Counted from the stretch's first letter, positions 11,061-26,000 are shown. The stretch is DNA of 64,000 bases from Plumapathes pennacea (GCA_964036295.1 OZ038472.1:4300001-4364000), one strand, 5' to 3'. Program-made: numbers and translations. The notes: generated by a model not told the origin, from the letters alone.

Positions 11061-14000
11061 ATGGGCTGCTGCGGCGATAAAAACGACAACAATGAAATGG
11101 AAATGTCTGACGGAAAAGGAGGCAAAGGTGGAAAATTTGGTAAGAATGCTGTTGGTTGTTGTGTTTTGGGTTTGTTCCCCCACAGCGAATGTATCTCGCA
11201 GTGTGAAAAGCTGCCGTGAATTTCCGATCTCTTCGTTGTAGAAAATCGACCGTGAACACGGGACCTGTAAGTAGATTTCCTTAGTTATCGAGATCACGTT
11301 CGGCTCAATATGAACTGCAGATATTGTGAACCTGTAAAACTCTAGTCTCTGTTTGACACTGATCATCGAGACCGATAGTTCGCTTACCCTAAAAGCTCCT
11401 AAAGTTAAAAACGTCATTTTTCAGATTGCTTCGTGTGGAGCCGTTAATCAATAAGTCGGACAAGGAAGTCCGCCGTTATTCCTTTCGAGTTTGTTTATTT
11501 TCCTCTCAAACTGAGACACTTGATAGCTGGTCCAAGTGTTACGAGGATCGACGTACTCGTGACCGGCTCGGTCAGTCTAATATTTCCAGGGAGATGTTTG
11601 TGGCCTCTGTTTATTTATTTTTCTCATCGGCCTCGGAGAAATATATCAGCTGCGCGTTTATGTTTGCGTGTTTAACTCCGCGACCAGCTTGCTGGGTAAT
11701 CTTGCATATTATCAACTTTTCATTAAATTTGGCTTATCATACAGAACCTACGACATGAGATCGCGAATGCATGTGATGTGGCACTTCGGTGCCAATCTCA
11801 CAGGATCATTTTTTTGGTTCGTGTCCGAAAGTGCGATTCATTGTTAGGGAGCGTCTCACCCTAATCCTTGACACGAATCCTTGGATTATCGCGCTTTGTT
11901 GAGTCTGCAGATATTTGCTTTTTTGTTTGTGTGTGCATCACCTACTCAGCTCTTGAAGTTTGTCCAATTTCTTCCGCATATAGGACATGATTCTAAAGGC
12001 TGGTTCACACGGTAAAGCAAGCGCAAAACGCAAGCGCAAGAGAATGAAAACTTTTTCATTCTCTTGTGCTTGCTTCCCAAATTTTATCGTGTAAACCGGT
12101 CGCTTGCGCTTGCGCTTGCGTTTGCATTTGTGCTTGCACTTGCTTTACTTGAGTGAACCAGGCTTAACAGAGATCAAGTTACATCTGTCAATTATTATTA
12201 GAAGCAGGGATAGAGAAATGACTGAGCAACTACAGTATCAAAGTTAATCAACCCGAGCAATATTATTATTGCATTTATTTATTTTGTATTGTTACCACTA
12301 AAGGCCAATTCACACTGGACGCGTCGCGACACACTGTAACTGCACGCGGCAATGCGACAAAATTAGATCCAGGTCATTCCTTCAATCCGATTCACACCGG
12401 ATGTGTCAACTCAGAGCGACACTGTAAAAATAGAACAAGGGCTAATTTCAACGCGACAATGCGTTCAGTTAGAGTGTGTCGCGACGCGTCCAGTGTGAAT
12501 TGGCCTTAAGGCCCAGTTCAGACTGATTGTTCTTTTCTTGTACCTAACTCAATGCAAATTACAGTCAAACCTATATTAAGTGGCCCCCTATGGGTTTTAA
12601 ATGACCAACTGACCGTTTTATAGAGGTTGACCATTTTAAAAGAGGTCTGCTAAAAGGTAATTAGTTATTAATTACTTTGTGGCTGACTGGAACGGAAGCT
12701 GGTAAAAACGGAATTTGATGGGCACTGCCTGATGGCATTTTTACACTAATATTACATGTTGTTTGATCAGCTGCTAAAAGAAACTGAACATGCATGGCTT
12801 ATCATTGTGTCATACCAATAGAATTAGTCAATTGGGGAATCTAAATGGTGACTGCGTCCGCTTAATAGAGGTGACCGCTAAATAGAGGTGTCCACTTAAT
12901 AGAGGTGACTGCCAAATAGAGGTTAAATTTACAGTAATTAAGTGGAGAAAATTCCAGGACTTCGATAAGTGACCGCTTAAAATTTCTAGGGCCGCTTAAT
13001 AGAGGTTTAACTGTTGCTCGAACGATGACTTTTGCTCATTTGCATTGAGTTCAGTGCATGAAAAGAGCAACATCTGGCCCAGTTCATACATTGTTCCTTT
13101 GAAGCACTGAACTTGATGCAAATGAGCTCAGACAATGGCTTTTGCAATGTAAAGAAATATTGCATTCAAATGCATTGAGTTCGGCGCATGAAAAGAGCTG
13201 CATTTGAGCTGGGCTTTAAACTTGTCTCAGTGCATGTGACTTGGGAGATGAAATGAACTTGATGCAAATGAGCACCATTGTATGAATTTGCATTTAGCTC
13301 AGTTCATGAAGGGTTGGCATGCATCTATATCATATATATGGTCCATAATAGACTGCATGCATACGTTCTTTACCTTCACATCATCTTTTCAGTGTGCTAA
13401 TCATAATTTGTGCTCATCACATTCATTTTGGAATAATTCATAAATAATGATTAATTGGACGATTATCGTCTTCTTCATTTCGTAGGAAAGGCCAAGGAAT
13501 ATGACCCCAGCTTCAATGGACCAATCAAAAACAGGTGATTGTCTCGTGTCAATAAAATACAATGGAATTAATTACGTTATGTAGCTGTGACAGTATATAT
13601 TGTGCCAGTTGTGGTGCCAAGTTCGTGCTAATGTGCAATTACTTTTCAGGAGCTGTACAGATATCCCATGTTGCATCCTGTTTGTGCTTTATGTTGTTGG
13701 TATGCTCGCCTTGGGAATTGCTGGTAGGTATATTATTACAAATTGTTGGGTTTCAAAATCATTAAGAGCTAAATATGCAATCAAAACTAAATAACCCAAC
13801 ATATTCTTTATGGCCTTTGGAATAATAACCATATAGTAGTACGCTCCATGCACTCAATTCATTCAATGTGAATTCATACTTTCACTCACTTCAATTTTCT
13901 TCTTTTCCAGCATATACCATGGGTAATCCATACAAACTGCTGAACTCAGTGGATTCTTATGGTAAAGAGACAGTTTTATGGATAAATAATTATGTACTAG

Positions 14001-17000
14001 TCATTTTGAAAATCAACTGTCTGACAGTTATGTAATTCTATTAAAATGTTTTCGACTCGTGTGCAATACAAGATTCTCAGCTTTCGTGCATTAAAACCTG
14101 CATCACTGCTTTGAGACTTATACTGTGTTTTAATAATTTGTTGAATTCTAATCATGCCACTAATCTTTCTGTATTTTTTTATTTGACCTCAGGAAATATT
14201 TGTGGCTATGATGAAGTCGTCAAGTGAGTAATTTTCTGTAAAAGTGTTATTTTGCAACCACTTATTAATTTATATTATGTTATTATATTTTGTTCGCAGC
14301 GTTTGTCCATCCGAAGACAAACAGTGAATTTATTTATACAAAACTTATGTGAAATGGTTCTAAACTTCAGACTGATATTCTAAATTCACAGATTGATCTC
14401 ATTATAAAGCAAATCTATTAAATCTGCAGACAAAATAGAAGCAAAATTAGCAATCGGACTGGAAATAATTGTGCAAAGTACATTGCCACGTGGTGATAAA
14501 CAAAGTCAGTTTCATGAAGAAATTGAACAATATTTCTTCCCTATGGATTTGTTTCGCGGTCACTATCGAGACGAATAACTCCACAAATCCATCTCTGGTA
14601 AACACAACGAAGAAACATACTGTCTATGGACAGATCAGAAGCCTTACAAGAATCCGCGTTCGTACCTCCGTCATTGTAAGTTCAAACAACATGACATATC
14701 TCCTTTCATCTTCATCGGTCGAAGGCTCTTTCAGAATTTAAATCTGCCAAAATCTGTTCATAAGTCACCAGTTATTTTGAGGAGATAACCTTCCACATTT
14801 AGCAGCATTAAGTCGCATTTTTTGTCAGTGAAAGTACGAAAACAAATGACTCGACTTCTGTCTTCCTTGATAGCCACCGCACATGGTCTGATAATATGCG
14901 GGGGCAGCTCATTGAAGAGAGGGCTCAGGTGTCTGCGTTCCTAATTGGCCGTCAGCTGTCACATGACTGAAAATCCGGAACGACACATTCCACAGTATTT
15001 CAAGATTGGTTGTAAAATTTAGTGTTGCTGCGTCGCTGGTGCTCCGCAGCAACAAATTAACAGGCACCCTTGCAAATTATTGGTAAATATTTTGCACCAA
15101 TTGGGTAGCATTGTAGTGCTTTTGGTGAAAGAGACTAGAGAAGGAGATGCTTCAAGCTGCTTGAATATTACAATATTTGAGATGCTCGAAATGGACTTCA
15201 AAAAGGAAAGAAAGAAAGAAAAATAAATAAATCCGATCACCATATTTTATGGGGGGTCCCACTTAGTTACAAAACATTGTTTATTTTATTCAGGAAAATA
15301 TTAATTGGAAGATCATGTGGTTTGTTCAACTGTTCAACTCAGATTTTAGTTCAATTTATGTTTAAATTCAGTAAGAGAAAATATTTAAAGGTTTCAATTT
15401 TTTTATCTTGTTGCTCTCAGGGACAAGCCCAAGTTGGTGTTCTTTGATTTGACAGAGTGTTTGGCAAGCAGCGGTGCTGTAGCCACGCAAGGCTTCTCAT
15501 TCAGTTGCCCAACTAAACAGGTATAGGGTGTGATATGATATACGACAAATTACATACAGTCAAACTCCTGTTAAACAGCCACCCTCTGGAAAATGGTAAG
15601 TGGTTGCTTAACAGGGGTTCACGAGAAATTTAAGCATAAGTCATAGTTAAAACGTCACTTTATTTGAATTCCAATATGCTTGGAGGCTTGCATATTACTT
15701 TTATTAATTATTAATAAATGTGTGTCTGAATGCCCTCATCAGTTGTAAACCTTCTATTTTGGACTGTTTGCTATCTTTATTAAAAAAAAAGCAAAAGTGT
15801 GTGTAATGAAATTTTGGTGGCCGCTTAATAGGGTTAAAAACAGGGTCATTCCACAGTATTTCGTATGTTGCGGAGAAGACATTTAGAGACATTCAGTATG
15901 CCACAGCTCGAAATCCAAATGTCACAGTAATAAAATTCTACCTTTTTCTTGTAGACATTTATTATAGCTATGCCCACTATGCTGCAATTTTCTGTACGTT
16001 TTAACCATGGAAGACTACAGCAAGATAAGTGACTGTTGCGGAGAAGACTCAGAGAATTTGCTATTTTTGTTTTACAAAATCTAAGTGAAAAGTTCTCTGA
16101 TTCTATGATGGATTCACAATTTCTTTTTGTTTTGTATTGAAGAGTGGTGTATATATTTTAAATATATGGCAAAAAAAATTAGCTGCATTTGTTCGATCAT
16201 CAGAAAAACTGACCATATTTTGATGTGTCTCTGTTGCGGAGAAGACGTTGCGGAGAGGACATTTTTGTCCATGAACAAATAATACAAAAATCTCATTGAA
16301 TTTGACAAAGTGTGTTATGTTAAACAACCCTTATTAACATTCTAGAATATAAAACAGCTTTTAGTGAAACATATGGTGATAAATGTCAACAAAAACAAGG
16401 TCCTTTGATCAGACTAGCATGGTATTGAAAAAGAAAAGGGTTGTGGTCACATTTTTCAAGCTGATTTTGATATGGATAGACATTATTACTTCATTGTAGT
16501 TTTAATCATTGTATTTGGTGCATCAAGAACTGATGTTACCAGAAACTCTGGAAAAAACTTATGAAATGTATAAACTTTAATGCTGACTCAGACCACAAAG
16601 CATTATGGGTAAAACCAAAAATCCAGAATACTTGGCAAAAATACCCCCCAAAATAATTCTTGTCAAGTACACATAAATTCTTTGTTATTAACATATCCTA
16701 TATAATATATAACAGCTTTTAAAGAAACACTATGCTGTTAAATGTCAACAATAACAAGGTCCTAATCACAGTAACTTCAAAACATTTCATTTCAAACTTG
16801 TTGCAACAATGTTGATTTCAACACAGTCATGTAAATACTTGTACATGTTAATGTACAATGTTTGTACATATCTCATGTTTACTGAACAGCAACATAGTGT
16901 AGCAGTTTAGTGACAACTCTGCTTCCTTGAAAGCTTGAAAAACAGTTCCAAGTTCCTCCAGATCTGGAGTTTCAAAGGGGCCATTGCCCTGCCATCGTAC

Positions 17001-20000
17001 TGGGCCATAAAACACACAGGTGGCATGTACTTTATCAATTTCATCTATCTGAGGCCAATCAAACATTTTGGCACCCACTCTGTGCAAGAAATTTGAATGT
17101 GGTGAAGTGATTTTTATTAGCAAGTGCTCTCCCAAATGCTGTTTGAGTAGACAGAATGCCTTGTACTAATGTTATCTTCCTTTTCCTCTCAAACTTTTAA
17201 CTAATGCAGTCTAAGTACACTGCTGCACACTTCAAAATATACTAAAAGCCCTGAAAAGTACAATTTACCTAACATGAGTTTATTTTAGAATTTATTTAGT
17301 TTATAATGAGTTTATTTTAAATCAACTTCTAAGCAATGTGTCCTCTCCGCAACAGAAATGTCCTCTCCGCAACAAAAAGAAAACGTCCCTAAATCATTAA
17401 GGTGATGAGCTGAAGAATATCTGAACACAATAAAATATACCTCCTGTTATAAATTAGAAGTTATCAAACTGTTTACCTAATATGATTATGTGATCATCCA
17501 TAACATAAACTTTTAGGTGTCAAAATGTTGCGGAGAGGACATTTAGCAAATGGACAGTCTCTAGCACAGGACTCTGGGTAAAACATCATCCTGTAACAAC
17601 TGTTCTGTAAACCGCATCAGTAATAGTTTATGTCCTGATAACTTTTGTGAGGTTTCAGTTTTTCATTTGTTTTTAAATAATAAATTGATTTGTCCTCTCC
17701 GCAACGGCCATTTTTACTTTTTTCATGTTTGATTATAATTTATGCATCATTATCAACATGCTACCCCCATAAATCACATCATAAAGTAAACTATCAACAC
17801 CAAGCTACAACTTAAAGGACATTTTAGGTTTGATTCAAAACATTTAGAAAACTGATATCCATGTCCAAAATACTGTGGAATGACCCAACAATGGGTGAAC
17901 CCTTGTATTTTTTTGAGCCTGTTGTAGGCGAAAACATATAACTAATGAGTAAGAATACAGCCATACTGCATGACTTTTCGTGCAATAAATTGTTTATTAT
18001 ACAATGAATAATTAGCAGCCGGCTGAACGCTCTAGCCGCGTGCAAAAAAATGACGCGTTCATAAACTTCCTGCAAAAGTGGATCACGTAAGCTAATAATT
18101 AAAGCAGTTAACCTAATTCCTAACAAATGCAATACGCTTCCCATATTTGCACTTGTTTTGGCCTTTATTTGCACTTGAGATTGTGAAGTCATGTAATAAT
18201 AAGATGTAATATACGTCATTGTTCAGCTGAACTTTGACATTTTTTGCATGTATATTCCTTGAGCCCTGTGAAGGCACTAAAACAAAATACAGTACTTGCT
18301 TTTTGAAGCTTCTCAGGTATTGTGAACTGATGGACTTCCACACACCATTTGGGTCTTTTTCATTTACACCAAATGGAGTATACAAATTTACACATTTCAT
18401 TGGTTATTTTTCTTAGATTTGTGTCAAAAAGTGTCCAGAAGTTAATAAATTTGGGATCGATGTTGATGCCGCTGACATGGTGTGTACATATGATGTTGAT
18501 ACCAGTGTCCTCACATCATCACAAGTGAGTATACTGAATCAGTATTATTTACATGTCCAGTCAAGTTATAGAAGAACTAGGCTATATAAGAGAACTAGGT
18601 TGGCTGTGTCGGCGTGGTGGAAGACGTCAGCTATTGTCCCTTTTGACAGTGTTCCATTACCCTCTTCAACACACAGTTGATACACCAGTTTGTATTTACA
18701 TTATTCATCCTTTTTCCTAGGAAAAACTGCAACGGATTTCAGAGAGGAAATGTGCACCATATTACCTGAAAAGTACCGATGGTAAGGGTGTTATTCCACC
18801 ATGAAAAATTGAAATATTATTAATAATATGTCATTTCACATTTTCAATATTGGCTGGGGGGTATAATGGTGCCCTAAAGGTGGCACTGTATAGAGCAAAG
18901 CCATGTCTGGGCAGGTGGTAACCATGGAAACCACATGACAGTCACCTGTCACACAGACATTCATTGAAAACTAAACTACGCTTAGTCCCCATTAATATGG
19001 CACGAGGGGTGGGGTAGCAAACAGTGAGCTAGGAAAACCATCTAGCTACAAACAATATTATCATCTACATCAAATACCAGAGGGCCTGAACCCCCTAAAG
19101 CATATTAATATTACTGAGAAAACCACTGAACAACAATACTGTTTTGAGTTCAATTTTTCCAAAATTTCATTTAGCCTCATTAAGAATTTTGTATCTGTCA
19201 CGTGATCAATTTTTTCTTTTTTGGTTTATTGGGAAAAAAGGAAGAAGCAGGACATGACAATAGCTAATGTCTGTAGTGTAAGTCCAGGCCAACTCAGTCT
19301 TAGAGGGGTGTCCGTTGAGGAATTTGGCTGTATTTTCATCGTGCCCTCAAGAAGGCCTTTTGCTGATGATAATATTGTTAATATTCTTTTCTTTGCAACA
19401 GTGCTAAACCGGTGCATTCCTACCATTGCCACTGATCAAGCGTCACAGTTGCTTGGGATGACAACAGCTGATGGCAAGAACGTGACAGTTGACAAAATCA
19501 ACAATGGCTCCCTGTAAGTATTGTTAGTTTTAATTGTTAAATGAATGTACCAAATAAACATTGGCACAGGATTCATTTGGTCACAGTAAGCAATAGACCA
19601 GTTTCTCAAGGTTGTGTGCATGCACATTTGTGTTTCAAAATAATTTCAACATCCTTCCATGGAAGACATTATTCTGTCTCCCATTTTATTTGAGTTATGG
19701 ACCACATCAGATATTCAGTTCTATAGCCATTTTTGGGGTTCATCAGGAATCAAACCCATTACCTTCGCGAAAGTGTCGCACTGATGTATGGGCCATTAAA
19801 ACCGCAAAGCAATATTAGTTGCTTCAATGTTAATTGGGTCCTTCTATTTCTATTACATGTACAGTATGTGCACAGTATATTGGGTACTATATTCTCTAAC
19901 CTTGACACTGGTAAAATATATTTGTATTGAGCATGTTAAAATCTATTCTCAGTGTCATTCAAGCCTTGTTGAACCTGCAAAACCTGGGACAGAAGGTCAG

Positions 20001-23000
20001 TTCATAGTTTTATCTCTATGTCGATGCACAATAAAACTACAATGTACTGCTCACAAGGATTACCATTCCATTTTTATCAATAAACTGCAGATTAATTTTA
20101 GTAAAGACAAACTGAAAACTGTGTACTGTAGGTGCAGTTCATTTGGCATACAGAACTGAATAGGTAGTGACTTGAGCCAAGTGAATTTCTTATTTCCAGG
20201 CGTAAAAAGGGGCAATAGTGTTTAACAAATGTAACTACCTCTCAGACTAAACAGAAAATTTACGTAAATTTACGAAAATTACAATCATGTTTAAGTTGAA
20301 CTTTTACAACGCTTTACTGAGATTACAACTTCTATTTTTCATGCAACGTGCCGCACACACAATGTCACTTAGTTGTGCATCTTTGGAGCCGCGCTTAAAA
20401 TATTGTTACAAAACACTGTAAATTTGTTGACCAGATTATTATGATTGATAAAATGCATGTTATGAGGAAATTCAAGTAGGAATTGAAGGTCTTTTGCTTT
20501 TGTGCTTTCAGGTCATTGCAGATGTACAGGAATCATGGCACTGGATTCTGGCGTAAGTTTTTGAGTCATTATGTCAACTTCTTTTCCTTCTTTGACTGTA
20601 TTTCCTGACTTCACTAGATCTACAACTTACTGATGTAAAGTACAATAAGGCCCAATGCAAACGTTGGACGTTCCATTAGACAAACCTAAAATTTTGGCGG
20701 AATTCCTTGATTTGGGGATTTATCAATTATAAGTCAGATGGTAGAAATAAACGTGTTCCTTCTCAGTTTGAGTAATGCATCCATTTTCGGGGTTGATCAA
20801 AGAAATGAATCACGTTTAGTTAGTACTAAATTTTGGTTTCTTATCGCAATAGGGGTCTTGGAATTGCGATGGTGGCCTCATTTGTCTTCATTCTGGTGAT
20901 GAGGTAAGCATTTTATAGCTGCAACTATGAGATGTCCGTGTTGAAACGTCTTTGTAGAAACGTAGACATACTCTTTGAACAGGAGCAAGTTTTTTAGCAT
21001 TCTCAGTCAATCAGTAGAAATACCAAAACGACTTGTGATTTGGTTTACTGTACTTGGCTGGTCACAAAAGCAAGGAAATTGTGACCAACAGAATCTCTCC
21101 TCTAAGTAGAACCAATTGCAAATTTACTTTTAGCCTTTGGTTGAAAGTGTTTTTTCTCTGATTGGTGCAGTAATGACTTTGGTTCCGATTGGCTGACAGT
21201 GTTTTCTGACATCCTCTGTCTGTAGTACCTCTGTATAAGTTTATGTTGCTCTACCTTCACAGGTGGATTGCTGGTTTGCTAGTGTGGCTGACTATCTATG
21301 CTGTGCTAACTCTTATTGGTTTCTGTAAGTATTGACATCATTTCGTGGGGGATTGTGGTGGTGGGGGAGGGGGGGGGGGGGGAAGGAAGGGATGGGGGAG
21401 GGGGTAAAATTGTCACAGGCTTAGACCTAACCCAGGATAATTAGTCCTAGCCTGCGAACTCTTGGCTCGGAATCGGACGCATTGGAGGTGTGTGTGGTGG
21501 GGGGAGGGGGTTGGGGTTTGGATTGGAAGGAACCACACCCCTCTCCCTGCATCCCATTTCAAGCCTAGAGCCTGTTCACGGTTAACTGAACCCTAAGCAG
21601 AGAAACTTGGCAGCAAGAAAAAGAGTCAAGACAGATGATCCGAAATTAACTTTAGCATGACCAGATTCCGTTTTCCACGTTTGCATCATTTTGATTGTCT
21701 TCTGACTTAGTATTCCTGGTTTGTGTTTACAGCTATTTATTACTGTTGGACCACATACGAAAAACTAAAGGCCAACGAGAACAGCACAGCTGTATCGTTT
21801 ACTGTGATTGGTGGCTTGGACACGTACACAAATAATGAGCAGACCTGGTATTATCTGAGTAAGTATCCGGATTAAGAGCTAATATATTTATAGTTTAACT
21901 GTATCCATGGAGATTCAGAGCACGGACACATCGCGGCAATGTTTTAGCCACTCAACATAACACAGCACGTTGACAAGTGTATTGTTGTATGTCGTATTAA
22001 AAGTTAAACACTAATTCAGTCAAATACTCCCTCTAAAACGGACACCCTCGGGACCAGCTTCAACTGTCCGTTTTAAAGAGGCGTCCGTCTTAAAGAGAGT
22101 TCAGTTAGGGTAAATGACTGAAGAAACGGCAGGGACCGCTCCTACCAGGTGTCCGTCTTAGAGAGATGTCCGTTAAGAGCGAGTTGACTGTAAAAGCAAA
22201 AAGAATGACGATCGAGAATTCAAAAAAATTAAGTTAAAAAAAATTCCAATGTATTCACTTAGTTCAAATCCTGCAGGATCCAATGATAAATAATGATATG
22301 ACCCAATGATAAATCCGAGATATTTTTTTTGAGACAGTTTCTGCCTTGAACGATTTATATTTCAGTCATTCTAATGATTGCAAATTTTTCGGTCAGCATA
22401 CGTTCACTGGATAAAGGGCCGAATATCCGGGGTCAGTTGAACTACGAATTTAATATTTTTGTGTAGTTACGTTGGTAGCATTGTCTAATATTGCATTTGG
22501 TCGTTTTGCAGCGATCATTTTGGGCGTGATTCTCGGCATTCTTGTGCTGATTCTTCTCGCCGTCAGAAAACGAATCCAGATTGCCGTCGCACTGATCAAG
22601 GAATCCAGCAGGTTCGCCCTTTAAACTCAGTAATAGTCAACATTGAGCTTAGATGTATGAAATGGGTCCTTACCAAAATGCCAAAAAAAAAAGAAGGACA
22701 GATGGCGAATAAAAGCCCTGCGACACCAGACATTTTTTCCGTTGACAACCGCAAATCATTGTAAATTGCTGTGGTATTTCAGACCCTCGCAACTTTGTTT
22801 GCAACTTGCACTAACTTTGCGAAAGTAGAAGATTGTTCTAGTTCCCCTGAGACTTCCCTCGCATTTTTGCCTTGCGAGACAAGTTGTAAAGAAGGGGTAT
22901 CACACGCGCAGTTTCTGCTGCAACTTGTCTCTCAATGGCGTTACGTTGCAAGCTGTAAGAGAAACTGCCATTTCGTACGTTAGCTTGGCCGTGACATCAT

Positions 23001-26000
23001 AAAATAAAAAATAAATCACTTTATTTAAGTCTCGATGTATTTAGCACTGCCGTGCTGATTGGGGAGACTTGAAAATGCAGAAACGAAATATCATAAACTG
23101 AACACACATTTGTTAAGAATCCCAACTGGTCGGAGGCTAACCAGTTGGCTATTTACATAGTGTGGCCGAGGATTTGAACAGCAATACGAACAGAACGGGA
23201 CTTGAACCTGTGACCTCCGGATTTCAAGTCCGGCGCCCTAACCACTCGGCCACACTGCCAATTATCTGCCAATCACAAGGGGTTAAATATGAGTTGAATA
23301 TAGCCATGTTTCCAAACTGATTGGTAATTTAATAGCTCTGTATTACACCACTTGTACCTTGGTAGTGTATTACTCTCCCTATACTAACATGCACTAGTAT
23401 AGACTAACTCTAATGCTGTCTTTGCTTTTGACCAGGGCCATCACCAACATGATGTTCAGTTTGTTCTTTCCCATCATCCCGTGGATTCTGCAGCTCATTC
23501 TGTTTTCTTGGTTCGTAGGAGTATTGGTGTATCCTTTAGAAGTTTTAGAACTTTTTCTTCCAGTGCCTGTTGAAAGTTCGGACAGTTTATGCAGTAAAGT
23601 AGTTTCTACCGGAACGATGTGCAAAAGCAGCTTACGAATCGTGCAGGAATCGAGATTCATGGTCAAAATGAAAAGACTGATTTGTTCCTGATGACCTGCA
23701 CACCTTGCTATTAGACAGTCTTTTTATTAAGTCGGTCATAGATAATAGAAAATGTTAGGATAGAAAATCAGTAAACATCTCCAACCTTCAACTTGGAGGA
23801 AAATTCCTTGACAAGTACGTGCACAGTTTCCTGGTGACCGCCGGCGGACCTTCGGGTGTAGAAGTGTCCAATGGGACAGATACGGGAAACCCGTGCAGTG
23901 AAATAGTAAGTGTGATTACTAGTTATTATTATTAATCATAGATATTACAATTTCCTAGAATTTGATTGGTTCATAACCCCCCGATTAATCATTAATTAGA
24001 CACTTATTATTGTTCTGTAATCGGATACTTTTTTGTTCTGTAATCGGACAGTTAAAGTAAAGTATCTTTATTTATACACGGTAAGTAATTCAGCAGAACT
24101 GGTGGGGCCGTGTTTTAAACTCAACGTAAATTGATTGGCTTAACCAATTGGCAAAATTGGCTTAACCAATCACAGTGTGTGTACGTGCATGTTAAAATCG
24201 ATCGGAGATGAAGTACTTCTTGATGCTTTGTTTTTATGTATAGCACAGCACAAGACGCTGAAGCTATATCATCCTTCCATTCTCAGAAATTGTAATATTT
24301 ATGATTAATTGGTAAGAGGTCCGATGTCAGTCTGTTATCGTACGAGTGATTACGAAATCGGACGTCCGCGCTTCGCGAATCGGAATCCACTCAGCCCTAT
24401 TACCATTATTAACTGGTATTATTATCATGGGAACTTCTGCAGCTCTAAGTTCCATTTACCCTACATAACTCTAGTTTGCCTGGACATTTCTAACAAACTG
24501 GTTTGCTTCTCTTCCTTGTTCTGCAGTCCACGGATTATGACTTACCAGTTAACTCAACCGCCTGCAAGTTTGTTAACTTCAAAGATAACGAGTAAGTGCT
24601 CTTATTCTGTTGTCAGTGTTCTGAATTTGATTGTTGTAGGTAGGTTACAGTCACTTGTTTATTTTTTATTTTTATTTGAACTTTGGTTGCCAAGTGCGTG
24701 GTAAGAGTCCGTTTGTCCTGGCCTTTATGGTAAAGACCAAGCAAAAGGCTTGCCCTACATCAAAGCAGATTGCACCAGCTTTTGCTATCCTAAGTAAATG
24801 TTGTTACCGTTCGGCCACCCACACACACTAAACGTTTGCCAGGGCTAACTGTGCAGTTTATTGACCAAGAGGTTGAGAAATCTTGGGATAGCGTATCTAG
24901 TTCTTAACAACCCTGAGATCCTGAAGATTTCCAACTTACTTCACTATGGAAGAGTCAACGAAGTCTTCTGTGCGTATCAGCTAACCTTGTGTAAGAAACG
25001 CAAGACTCGGTGGAACACTTGTATGGAAACAAACCTTAATGTCACTCGCACTAACGATGCCACATTTTTCGTAACCGCGCCTAGTCTTACACTTGTTGTG
25101 TTCTGTCGTCAGTCACATATTCCGGATGCAGGTTTACCACCTGTTTGGCTGGTTTTGGATCATGAACTTCATCATTGCGCTGGGTCAATGCACCCTGGCA
25201 GGCTCCTTCGCCTCGTACTACTGGGCTCTGGATAAGAAAACCGTGAGTAAAAAGATGTGTGAGATGTGAGAAAATATGTTTTTACCACAACACACTAGTT
25301 TCTCACTCTCTGATTGATACCGTGGTAAATAAGAGTCCAGACAACGATGCTGACGCCAGCTGACGCCAGTATGTCACGTTTTGCAGCGAAATACAACGAA
25401 AGTTTCCTGTATATTTCTAAATGTTGTGGTAAAAAACAAATTTCCACTGGTTTGCCGTGGTGTGGACTCTTATTTACCACGATTTACGTCATCACATGGT
25501 CAAAATTAGTTGCGGACTCACTCGGCGAAGCGCCTCGTGAGTCCACAACATTTTGACCATGTGATGACGTAAATCGTGGTAAATAAGAGTCCACACCACG
25601 GCAAACCAGTGGAAATTTATTAAACACACAGTACTACAATATTATGAGGTGTTGTACCTGTTGAGGTATAAGGGTTTTAAGGAGAAAACTGTGGGTGAAA
25701 AGATGTGTGAAATTCAGACGGAAAGACTGGGGGAAATGTGCGTACTACAGTGTTATGAGATTTTGTACCTGTTGAAAGTGTGAACGCGTTGTGAGGGTTT
25801 CGAGAACACCAAGTGAAAATATGTGTGAAAATCAGACCGAAAAACTGGCGCATACAGTGATGCGGTATTACGAGGTACTACGTATAGCTGGGGCCAATTC
25901 AATAAGACATTTACAAGTGTATTTTACAAGTTAGGCCAATTTCCCCACGCATTAAAACACACTTTAATTCAATACCATGACTAATTCAGTTCAACTTATA

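Noticed and set aside
19730..19800. tRNA-like B box (GGTTTGATTCC on minus)
   Set aside because: No A box or cloverleaf could be built; too weak to call a tRNA or SINE.
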